Both the position numbers and the translations under genes were made by a program. From the NCBI RefSeq assembly GCF_901709675.1, contig NC_051089.1:13567976-13631975 (forward strand): a stretch of DNA of 64,000 nt, written 5' to 3'. The stretch is from Syngnathus acus (taxonomy: Eukaryota; Chordata; Actinopteri; Syngnathiformes; Syngnathidae). Below, one piece after another: positions 25,054-31,791 of this stretch. Position 1 is the stretch's first letter; each line of letters starts with the position of its first letter. The notes under the pieces were generated by a model. It ran no database searches and was not told where the DNA came from. It saw only the letters and a program-made list of their open reading frames with translations.

Positions 25054-25110
25054 GCGTATATTGCGCTGTGATAGAGCACTTGACTGCCCAGTTCAATTCT
25101 ATGAGCCTGC
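25054..25110 (+). pseudogene. Internally deleted tRNA-Cys, family C
   Basis: D arm GCGC.GTGATAGAGC, then CTTGACTGC joined directly to CCAGTTCAATTC. The 3' anticodon stem and variable loop are deleted. The acceptor no longer pairs. Confidence 0.75.
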
Positions 25111-25247
25111 TTATTGGCTCATTCTCAACACAAGTCTTTTGCCCCCCAAGAGGGGCTTCTTCTACAGCCCAGCCGGAGGTACTCATTAGAAGTGGCTCCG
25201 ATTTTAAGTCATTTTTATGGTCTGTTAGGAAATTGCTTCCAACGTCA

Positions 25248-25319
25248 GGGGGTATAGCTCAGTGGTAGAGCATTTGACTGCAGATCAAGAGGTCCCCAGT
25301 TCGAATCTGGGTGCCCCCT
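25248..25319 (+). tRNA. tRNA-Cys(GCA) with canonical T-loop TTCGAAT
   Basis: The only copy in the array with G57 in the T-loop, giving the best B box. Reference acceptor. Candidate for the ancestral or most active copy. Confidence 0.96.
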
Positions 25320-25505
25320 CCCAGACTTGTGTAGACCCAGGTCCTTTGCCTCCCAGAAGGCTATTTTACAGCAGAGCCAGAAGTACCGGGTCTCTGGTCT
25401 GTTGCCCCCCAAGAGGGGCTTCTTCTACAGCGCAGGTACCCATTAGCAGTGGCTCTGAGTTTAAATCTTATTTTTTTGCCTATTAGGAAGTTGCATTTAA
25501 AGTCA

Positions 25506-25577
25506 GGGGGTATAGCTCAGTGGTAGAGCATTTGACTGCAGATCAAGAGGTCCCCAGTTCAAATCTGGGTACCCCCT
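25506..25577 (+). tRNA. tRNA-Cys(GCA)
   Basis: GGGGGTA/TACCCCC, T-loop TTCAAAT, all stems paired. Sister copy at 27469 in the next large unit. Confidence 0.94.
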
Positions 25578-25684
25578 TGCAGACTCTTTGTACATCGAGG
25601 TCTTTGCCCCTTGTCGGGTGTCGTTTACAGCAGAGCCTGAGGTACCAAGTCTTTTCTTTGTTCATTTTTTAGTAAATCAAGCCA

Positions 25685-25713
25685 GGCTATATAGCTCAGT
25701 GATAGAGTACACA
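25685..25713 (+). pseudogene. 5' half tRNA relic fused to the next tRNA
   Basis: GGCTATATAGCTCAGTGATA followed by GAGTACACA, abutting the tRNA at 25714. Same arrangement at 24841, 27646 and 29445. Confidence 0.75.
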
Positions 25714-25785
25714 GGGGGTATAGCTCAGTGGTAGAGCATTTGACTGCAGATCAAGAGGTCCCCAGTTCAACTCTGGGTGCCCCCT
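25714..25785 (+). tRNA. tRNA-Cys(GCA)
   Basis: Reference acceptor, T-loop TTCAACT. First TTTT downstream is more than 50 nt away. Confidence 0.93.
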
Positions 25786-25907
25786 TGCAGACTCTTTGTA
25801 CATTGAGGTCTTTGACCCTCATCGGGTTGTTTTTACAGCAGAGCCTGAAGTACCAAGTCTGTTGTTCTTAGTCGTTTATTTTTTAGTAAATCAAAGCTGC
25901 TCAGCCA

Positions 25908-25979
25908 AGTGGTGTAGCTCAGTAGTAGTGCATTTGACTACAGATCAAGGGCTCCCCAGTTCAACGCTGGGTGCCCCCT
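25908..25979 (+). pseudogene. tRNA-Cys-derived pseudogene, family D, anticodon ACA
   Basis: Acceptor 5' strand AGTGGTG no longer pairs fully with TGCCCCC, and the D-stem is damaged (GTGC for GAGC). The loop CTACAGA would give anticodon ACA, which still reads a Cys codon. Confidence 0.75.
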
Positions 25980-26155
25980 CACTGGCCCATTCCGTATATG
26001 TCGTCCGCTCAAGGGGCCTCTTTTACAGCAGAGCCACAGGTAGTCATTTGCCCCCTTGAAGGGCTTCTATTACAGCAGAGCCAGCAATAACCATTTGCAA
26101 TGTCTCTGGTTCTAAGTCACTTTTAATTTGTCACGAAATAAATGATAAAAGGCCA

Positions 26156-26227
26156 GGGGGTATAGCTCAGTGGTAGAGCATTTGACTGCAGATCAAGAGG
26201 TCCCTAGTTCAATTCTGGGTGCCCCCT
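26156..26227 (+). tRNA. tRNA-Cys(GCA), CCTAG T-stem
   Basis: T-stem CCTAG/CTGGG contains one G-U pair; the rest is reference form. Trailer TGCAGACCGAGG lacks a T4 run nearby. Confidence 0.9.
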
Positions 26228-26334
26228 TGCAGACCGAGGTCCTTTACCCCCTGGTGGATGTGTTTAAAGTAGTGCCAGAGGTACCTAGTCTCTAGTTCTA
26301 AGTCACTTATTTAATTTTCAGCAAATCAAGCAAC

Positions 26335-26392
26335 GGGATATACTAGCTCAGTGGTAGAGCATTTGGCTGCCCAGTTCAATTCTATGTGCTCA
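26335..26392 (+). pseudogene. Internally deleted tRNA-Cys, family C
   Basis: GGCTGC joined to CCAGTTCAATTC with loss of the 3' anticodon stem; two extra bases between acceptor and D-stem. Confidence 0.75.
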
Positions 26393-26505
26393 CTTACTGG
26401 CTCATTCTAGACACAAGCCTTTTGCCCCCCATTTTGCCCCATTCGAAGCGGCTCTGATTCTAAGTAAATTTTTCATTTTTCAGGAAATCAAATGCATATA
26501 CCACT

Positions 26506-26577
26506 GGGGGTATAGCTCAGTGGTAGAGCATTTGACTGCAGATCAAGAGGTCCCCAGTTCAAATCTGGTTACCCCCT
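26506..26577 (+). tRNA. tRNA-Cys(GCA) with one T-stem mismatch
   Basis: CTGGT replaces CTGGG, so the outermost T-stem pair is lost. Acceptor GGGGGTA/TACCCCC pairs. Followed by GCTTTTCC, a usable terminator. Confidence 0.82.
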
Positions 26578-26723
26578 CACTGTGCTTTTCCAGACAAGTC
26601 TTTCATGTAGGTTGTCGACCCAGTGCAGGGCTTCTTTTACAGTAGAGCAACAGGTACCCATTTCAACTGGCTCTGGTTCCTAGTCATCAATTTATTTGCC
26701 ATGTAATCAGAGTCTTACATGCA

Positions 26724-26795
26724 GGGGGTATAGCTCAGTGGTAGAGCATTTGACTGCAGATCAAGAGGTCCCTAGTTCAAATCTGGGTGCCCCCT
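26724..26795 (+). tRNA. tRNA-Cys(GCA), CCTAG T-stem
   Basis: Reference acceptor. The T-stem has one G-U pair. The hAT insertion at 26836 lies 40 bp downstream. Confidence 0.92.
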
Positions 26796-26835
26796 TGCAG
26801 ATTCTTTGTACATTGAGGTCCTTTACCCCTTATTA

Positions 26836-26995
26836 CAGGGGTGGCCAACCCGCGGCTCTTTGCCGGGTTTCATGCGGCTCCTTTACGTTCGGCTCCCGCA
26901 AAGGAGGAGGGGCAAACCCATTCGGGGGATGTGGCTCTTTGCGGTACACAGTAAAAAAATGTGGCTCTTACTCTCTGACTGGTTGGCCACCCCTC
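26836..26995. mobile_element. hAT-type MITE inserted in the tRNA array
   Basis: Ends CAGGGGTGGCCAACC and GGTTGGCCACCCCTC are inverted repeats. Flanks CCTTATTA (26828-26835) and CCTTATTG (26996-27003) are the 8-bp target duplication with one change. The sister unit at about 28789-28797 has the uninterrupted site ACCCCTTATTGGG, and the distance between matching tRNAs differs by 168 bp, exactly 160 + 8. The element has no coding capacity. Confidence 0.95.
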
Positions 26996-27081
26996 CCTTA
27001 TTGGGTGGCTTTTGCAGCAGAGCCTGAGGTACCAAATCAGTGGTTCTAAGTCACTTGTTTATTTTTTAGTAAATCAAGCCA

Positions 27082-27138
27082 GGGTATATAGCTCAGTGAT
27101 AGAACACTTGACTGCCCAGTTCAATTCTATGTGCCCAC
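27082..27138 (+). pseudogene. Internally deleted tRNA-Cys, family C
   Basis: D-stem GCTC/GAAC, then ACTGC joined to CCAGTTCAATTC. The same deletion junction as the other family C copies. Confidence 0.75.
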
Positions 27139-27270
27139 TTATTGGCTCAAGCTAGACACAAGTCTGTTGCCCCCCAAGAGGGGCTTCTTCTACAGCACAG
27201 GTACCCATTAGGTGGCTCAGAGTTTAAGTCTTTTTTTTTTTTGCCTATTAGGAAGTTGCCATTAAAGTCA

Positions 27271-27342
27271 GGGGGTATAGCTCAGTGGTAGAGCATTTGA
27301 CTGCAGATCAAGAGGTCCCCAGGTCAAATCTGGGTGCTCCCT
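27271..27342 (+). tRNA. tRNA-Cys(GCA) with altered T-loop
   Basis: T54 is G (GGTCAAAT), which damages the B box and removes the ribothymidine position. Acceptor TGCTCCC keeps pairing through a G-U. Possibly silent. Confidence 0.7.
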
Positions 27343-27468
27343 TCCAGCCTCTTTTGTAGACCCAGGTCCTTTGCCCCCCACAGGGCTATTTTACAGCAGA
27401 GCCACAAGTACCGGGTCTCAGGTTCTAAGTCACTTTTTATTTTTCAGGAAACCAAAGCTGCTAAGCCA

Positions 27469-27540
27469 GGGGGTATAGCTCAGTGGTAGAGCATTTGACT
27501 GCAGATCAAGAGGTCCCCAGTTCAAATCTGGGTACCCCCT
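27469..27540 (+). tRNA. tRNA-Cys(GCA)
   Basis: Same sequence class as 25506 and 30329 (TACCCCC, TTCAAAT). All stems paired. Confidence 0.94.
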
Positions 27541-27645
27541 TGCGGACTCTTTGTACATCGAGGTCTTTGCCCCTTGTCGGGTGTCGTTTACAGCAGAGCC
27601 TGAGGTACCAAGTCTTTTTTTTTTCATTTTTTAGTAAATCAAGCC

Positions 27646-27675
27646 AGGCTATATAGCTCAGTGATAGAGTACACA
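27646..27675 (+). pseudogene. 5' half tRNA relic fused to the next tRNA
   Basis: Copy of the 25685 relic in the next 1.79-kb unit. Confidence 0.75.
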
Positions 27676-27747
27676 GGGGGTATAGCTCAGTGGTAGAGCA
27701 TTTGACTGCAGATCAAGAGGTCCCCAGTTCAACTCTGGGTTCCCCCT
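27676..27747 (+). tRNA. tRNA-Cys(GCA) with an acceptor U-U mismatch
   Basis: 3' acceptor TTCCCCC as at 24535, but T-loop TTCAACT, so the change arose independently or was moved by conversion. Confidence 0.8.
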
Positions 27748-27869
27748 TGCAGACTCTTTGTATATTGAGGTCTTTGACCCTCATCGGGTTGTTTTTACAG
27801 CAGAGCCTGAAGTACCAAGTCTGTTGTTCTTAGTCGTTTATTTTTTAGTAAATCAAAGTTGCCCAGCCA

Positions 27870-27941
27870 AGTGGTGTAGCTCAGTAGTAGTGCATTTGAC
27901 TGAAGATCGAGGGCTCCCCAGTTCAACGCTGGTTGCCCCCT
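27870..27941 (+). pseudogene. tRNA-Cys-derived pseudogene, family D, anticodon GAA
   Basis: The loop CTGAAGA gives a Phe-type anticodon GAA in a Cys-derived body, but the acceptor and D-stem are damaged as in other family D copies. Confidence 0.75.
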
Positions 27942-28115
27942 CACTGGCCCATTCCGTATATGTCGTCCGCTCAAGTGGCCTCTTTTACAGCAGAGCCACA
28001 GGTAGTCATTTGCCCCCTTGAAGGGCTTCTATTACAGCAGAGCCAGCAATAACCATTTGCAGTCTCTGGTTCTAAGTCACTTTTAATTTGTCATGAAATA
28101 AATGATAAAAGGCCA

Positions 28116-28187
28116 GGGGGTATAGCTCAGTGGTAGAGCATTTGATTGCAGATCTAGAGGTCCGTAGTTCAATTCTGGGTGCCCCCT
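28116..28187 (+). pseudogene. tRNA-Cys(GCA), degenerate
   Basis: Position 32 is T, the anticodon stem has a mismatch (TCTAG) and the T-stem reads CGTAG with a G-G clash. The matching copies at 26156 and 29916 are intact. Confidence 0.7.
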
Positions 28188-28294
28188 TGCAGACCGAGGT
28201 CCTTTACCCCCTGGTGGGTGTGTTTTACAGTAGCGCCAGAGGTACCCAGTCTCTAGTTCTAAGTCACTTATTTATTTTTCAGCAAATCAAGCAA

Positions 28295-28351
28295 CGGGAT
28301 ATAGCTCAGTGGTAGAGCATTTGACTGCCCAGTTCAATTCTATGTGCCCAC
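28295..28351 (+). pseudogene. Internally deleted tRNA-Cys, family C
   Basis: D arm GCTC/GAGC intact, then ACTGC joined to CCAGTTCAATTC. Confidence 0.75.
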
Positions 28352-28462
28352 TTACTGGCTCATTCTAGACACAAGCCTTTTGCCCCCCATTTTGCCCCAT
28401 TCGAAGCGGCTCTGATTCTAAGTAAATTTTTCATTTTTCAAGAAATCAAATGCTTTAAGACA

Positions 28463-28534
28463 GGGGGTGTAGCTCAGTGGTAGAGCATTTGACTGCAGAT
28501 CAAGAGGTCCCCAGTTCAAATCTGGGTGCCCCCT
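28463..28534 (+). tRNA. tRNA-Cys(GCA)
   Basis: Acceptor GGGGGTG/TGCCCCC with two G-U pairs; other stems intact. GCTTTTCC terminator follows. Confidence 0.9.
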
Positions 28535-28684
28535 CACTGTGCTTTTCCAGACATGTCTTTCATGTACGTAGGTTGTCTACCCAGTGCGGGGCTTCTTTTA
28601 CAGTAGAGCAACAGGTACCCATTTTAACTGGCTCTGGTTCCTAGTCATCAATTTATTTGCCAAGTAATCAGAGTCTTACATGCA

Positions 28685-28756
28685 GTGGGTATAGCTCAGT
28701 GGTAGAGCATTTGACTGCAGATCAAGAGGTCCTGAGTTCAAATCTGGGTGCCCCCT
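28685..28756 (+). pseudogene. tRNA-Cys(GCA), degenerate
   Basis: Position 2 is T (GTGGGTA) and the T-stem is CTGAG with a G-G clash. The sister copy at 26724 is intact. Confidence 0.65.
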
Positions 28757-28874
28757 TGCAGATTCTTTGTACATTGAGGTCCTTTACCCCTTATTGGGTG
28801 GCTTTTGCAGCAGAGCCTGAGGTACCAAATCTGTGGTTCTAAGTCACTTGTTTATTTTTTAGTAAATCAAGCCA

Positions 28875-28931
28875 GGGTATATAGCTCAGTGATAGAACAC
28901 TTGACTGCCCAGTTCAATTCTATGTGCCCAC
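28875..28931 (+). pseudogene. Internally deleted tRNA-Cys, family C
   Basis: Sequence-identical to the family C copy at 27082, as expected of sister units. Confidence 0.75.
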
Positions 28932-29060
28932 TTATTGGCTCAAGCTAGACACAAGTCTGTTGCCCCCCAAGAGGGGCTTCTTCTACAGCACAGGTACCCA
29001 TAAGAAGTGGCTCTAAGTATTTTTTTGTTTTTGCCTGTTAGGAAGTTGCCATTATAGTCA

Positions 29061-29132
29061 GGGGGTATAGCTCAGTGGTAGAGCATTTGACTGCAGATCA
29101 AGAGGTCCCCAGTTCAAATCTGGGTGCCCCCT
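29061..29132 (+). tRNA. tRNA-Cys(GCA), reference form
   Basis: All stems paired. Sister of the damaged copy at 27271. CTCTTTTG terminator. Confidence 0.95.
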
Positions 29133-29258
29133 TCCAGCCTCTTTTGTAGACCCAGGTCCTTTGCCCCCCACAGGGCTATTTTACAGCAGACCCACAAGTA
29201 CCGGGTCTCAGGTTCTAAGTCACTTTTTATTTTTCAGGAAATCAAAGCTGCTAAGCCA

Positions 29259-29330
29259 GGGGGTGTAGCTCAGTGGTAGAGCATTTGACTGCAGATCAAG
29301 AGGTCCCCAGTTCAACTCTGGGTGCCCCCT
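29259..29330 (+). tRNA. tRNA-Cys(GCA)
   Basis: GGGGGTG/TGCCCCC, T-loop TTCAACT, all stems form with G-U pairs. Confidence 0.92.
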
Positions 29331-29444
29331 TGCAGACTCTTTGTACATTTGAGGTCTTTGACCCTCATCGGGTTGTTTTTACAGCAGAGCCTGAAGTACC
29401 AAGTCTGTTGTTCTTAGTAGTTTATTTTTTAGTAAATAAAGCCA

Positions 29445-29473
29445 GGCTATATAGCTCAGTGATAGAGCACACA
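29445..29473 (+). pseudogene. 5' half tRNA relic fused to the next tRNA
   Basis: Here the relic keeps GAGCACACA, a better D-stem than its sisters. Confidence 0.75.
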
Positions 29474-29545
29474 GGGGGTATAGCTCAGTGGTAGAGCATT
29501 TGACTGCAGATCAAGAGGTCCCCAGTTCAACTCTGGGTGCCCCCT
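29474..29545 (+). tRNA. tRNA-Cys(GCA)
   Basis: Identical class to 25714. Acceptor TGCCCCC intact, unlike its sister at 27676. Confidence 0.94.
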
Positions 29546-29667
29546 TGCAGACTCTTTGTACATTGAGGTCTTTGACCCTCATCGGGTGTCTTTTACAGCA
29601 GAGCCTCAGGTACCAAGTCTGTCGTTCTTAGTCGTTTATTTTTTAGTAAATCAAACCTGCTCAGCCA

Positions 29668-29739
29668 TGTGGTGTAGCTCAGTAGTAGAGCATTTGACTA
29701 CAGATCGAGGGCTCCCCAGTTCAACGCTGGCTGCCACCT
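29668..29739 (+). pseudogene. tRNA-Cys-derived pseudogene, family D, anticodon ACA
   Basis: Loop CTACAGA. D-stem GAGC retained, but the acceptor TGTGGTG/TGCCACC has several mismatches. Confidence 0.75.
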
Positions 29740-29915
29740 CACTGGCCCATTCCGTATATGTCGTCCGCTCAAGGAGCCTCTTTTACAGCAGAGCCACAGG
29801 TAGTCATTTGCCCCCTTGAAGGCCTTCTATTACAGCAGAGCCAGCAATAACCATTTGCGATGTCTCTGGTTCTAAGTCACTTTTAATTTGTCAAGAAATG
29901 AATGATAAAAGGCCA

Positions 29916-29987
29916 GGGGGTATAGCTCAGTGGTAGAGCATTTGACTGCAGATCAAGCGGTCCCCAGTTCAAATCTGGGTGCCCCCT
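29916..29987 (+). tRNA. tRNA-Cys(GCA) with a variable-loop change
   Basis: Variable loop CGGTC instead of AGGTC; stems intact; GCTTTTCC terminator. Confidence 0.92.
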
Positions 29988-30130
29988 CACTGCGCTTTTC
30001 CAGACATGTCTTTCATGTAGGTTGTCTACCCAGTGCGGGGCCCCTTTTACAGTAGAGCAACAGGTACCCATTGCTGGCTCTGGTTCCTAGTCATCAATTT
30101 ATTTGTCAAGTAATCAGAGCCCCAAATGCA

Positions 30131-30202
30131 GGGGGTATAGCTCAGTGGTAGAGCATTTGACTGCAGATCAAGAGGTCCCTAGTTCAAATCTGGGTGCTCC
30201 CT
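30131..30202 (+). tRNA. tRNA-Cys(GCA)
   Basis: Acceptor TGCTCCC pairs through a G-U and the T-stem is CCTAG. T-loop TTCAAAT is intact. Confidence 0.88.
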
Positions 30203-30328
30203 TCCAGCCTCTTTTGTAGACCCAGGTCCTTTGCCCCCCACAGGGCTATTTTACAGCAGAGCCAGAAGTACCGAGTCTCAGGTTCTAAGTCACTTTTTAT
30301 TTTTCAGGAAACCAAAGCTGCTAAGCCA

Positions 30329-30400
30329 GGGGGTATAGCTCAGTGGTAGAGCATTTGACTGCAGATCAAGAGGTCCCCAGTTCAAATCTGGGTACCCCCT
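30329..30400 (+). tRNA. tRNA-Cys(GCA)
   Basis: Same class as 25506 and 27469. The half-tRNA relic and full copy that follow those sisters are missing here, so this unit carries a deletion of about one period. Confidence 0.94.
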
Positions 30401-30522
30401 TGCAGACTCTTTGTACATCAAGGTCTTTGCCCCTTGTCGGGTGTCGTTTACAGCAGAGCCTGAGGTACCAAGCCTGTTGTTCTTAGTCGTTTATTTTTTA
30501 GTAAATCAAAGCTGCTCAGCCA

Positions 30523-30594
30523 AGTGGTGTAGCTCAGTAGTAGTGCATTTGAATGCAGATCGAGGGCTCCCCAGTTCAACGCTGGTTGCCCCCT
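30523..30594 (+). pseudogene. tRNA-Cys-derived pseudogene, family D
   Basis: Anticodon GCA retained but position 32 is A (loop ATGCAGA), with D-stem GTGC and a poor acceptor. Confidence 0.75.
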
Positions 30595-30770
30595 CACTGG
30601 CCCATTCCGTATATGTCGTCCGCTCAAGTGGCCTCTTTTACAGCAGAGCCACAGGTTGTCATTTACCCCCTTGAAGGGCTTCTATTACAGCAGAGCCAGC
30701 AATAACCATTTGCAATGTCTCTGGTTCTAAGTCACTTTTAATTTGTCAAGAAATGAATGATAAAAGGCCA

Positions 30771-30842
30771 GGGGGTATAGCTCAGTGGTAGAGCATTTGA
30801 CTGCAGATCAAGAGGTCCCTAGTTCAAATCTGGGTGCCCCCT
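30771..30842 (+). tRNA. tRNA-Cys(GCA), CCTAG T-stem
   Basis: Reference acceptor; one G-U in the T-stem. Confidence 0.92.
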
Positions 30843-30945
30843 TGCAGACCGAGGTCCTTTACCCCCTGGTGGATGTGTTTTACAGTAGCGCCAGAGGTAC
30901 CCAGTCTCTAGTTCTAAGTCACATATTTTTCAGCAAATCAAGCCA

Positions 30946-31002
30946 CGGTATATAGCTCAGTGGTAGAGCATTTGACTGCCCAGTTCAATTCTATGTGCCC
31001 AC
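30946..31002 (+). pseudogene. Internally deleted tRNA-Cys, family C
   Basis: D arm intact, same ACTGC/CCAGTTC deletion junction. Confidence 0.75.
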
Positions 31003-31099
31003 TTACTGGCTCATTCTAGAGACAAATCTTCTGCTCCCCATTAGAAGCGGCTCTGATTCTAAGTAAATTTTTCATATTTCAGGAAATCAAATGCATTAA

Positions 31100-31171
31100 G
31101 GGGGTATAGCTCAGTGGTAGAGCATTTGACTGCAGATCAAGAGGTCCCCAGTTCAAATCTGGGTGCCCCCT
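31100..31171 (+). tRNA. tRNA-Cys(GCA), reference form
   Basis: All stems paired; GCTTTTCC terminator. Confidence 0.95.
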
Positions 31172-31314
31172 CACTGCGCTTTTCCAGACATGTCTTTCAT
31201 GTAGGTTGTCTACCCAGTGCGGGGCCCCTTTTACAGTAGAGCAACAGGTACCCATTGCTGGCTCTGGTTCCTAGTCATCAATTTATTTGTCAAGTAATCA
31301 GAGCCCCAAATGCA

Positions 31315-31386
31315 GGGGGTATAGCTCAGTGGTAGAGCATTTGACTGCAGATCAAGAGGTCCCCAGTTCAAATCTGGGTGCCCCCT
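31315..31386 (+). tRNA. tRNA-Cys(GCA), reference form, last intact copy
   Basis: All stems paired. About 115 bp on, the array ends in a fragment (GTGATATAGCTGG near 31506) and then unique sequence of the taldo1 promoter region. Confidence 0.95.
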
Positions 31387-31639
31387 TGCAAGCTCTTTGT
31401 AGAATCAGGACTTTTGCCCCCCAGGGTGCTTCTTTTACAGTAGAGCCAGAGTTACCCAGTCTCTGATTCTAAGTCACTTTTTTATTTTTCAGCAACTCAA
31501 GCCAAGTGATATAGCTGGCTCATTCCTGTCATGTATTTTCTGGGTTAAAAAGACCCCAATTTGGGTTAAAAATTGGACTGACCCAGGAATTGTATATATT
31601 GTGTAACAAGCCTCTTTGTTTTAAGGGGGCTGCTGTTGT

Positions 31640-31791
31640 TTTCTGTGTGCGTTTGTTAATGACTGCGCAGCGTGCGCGCACCCGATGGCTGCTTCCTGCT
31701 TCCTGGATGTGCTGCGCGCTCCCGTAACGCTTGCATTCCGTTTGCGCTCACGTGTTTTCTGTGTATAAAAAGCTCACAGTCGCTGCTCAGC
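31640..31791 (+). promoter_or_regulatory. taldo1: taldo1 promoter region
   Basis: GC- and CpG-rich, in contrast to the AT-rich surroundings. Visible elements are an NRF1-like TGCGCAGCGTGCGCGCA near 31662-31680, ETS-type TTCCTG repeats, an E-box CACGTG at 31749-31754 and a TATAAAA box at 31764-31770. The TATA box lies only 22 bp upstream of the first ATG, which puts the expected TATA-driven start at or just after that ATG. An upstream TATA-independent start is therefore also likely. Confidence 0.6.

Larger units (their letters stand above)
22267..31515 (+). repeat. tRNA-Cys(GCA) tandem array with nested higher-order repeats
   Basis: About 9.2 kb made of tRNA-Cys copies separated by related spacers, all on the plus strand. 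The reference copy folds as GGGGGTA acceptor, TA, GCTC D-stem, GAGC, TTTGA/TCAAG anticodon stem with loop CTGCAGA (anticodon GCA), a 5-nt variable loop, CCCAG/CTGGG T-stem, TGCCCCC acceptor and discriminator T, with no intron. A box TAGCTCAGTGG is perfect; the B box is AGTTCAAATCT. Start-to-start spacing is mostly 191-199 bp. Three-copy blocks of about 594 bp start at 22355, 22942, 23536 and 24129. Larger units of about 1.79 kb repeat from 25.5, 27.47 and 29.26 kb. Spacers share the blocks TTTTACAGCAGAGCC, GTACC, TCTGGTTCTAAGTCA and TTTATTTTTCAG.AAATCAA. Confidence 0.95.

Noticed and set aside
22267-31515. CRISPR-like repeat-spacer array
   Set aside because: Repeats are 72-nt tRNA genes with Pol III boxes, the spacers are related to one another, and the genome is eukaryotic.
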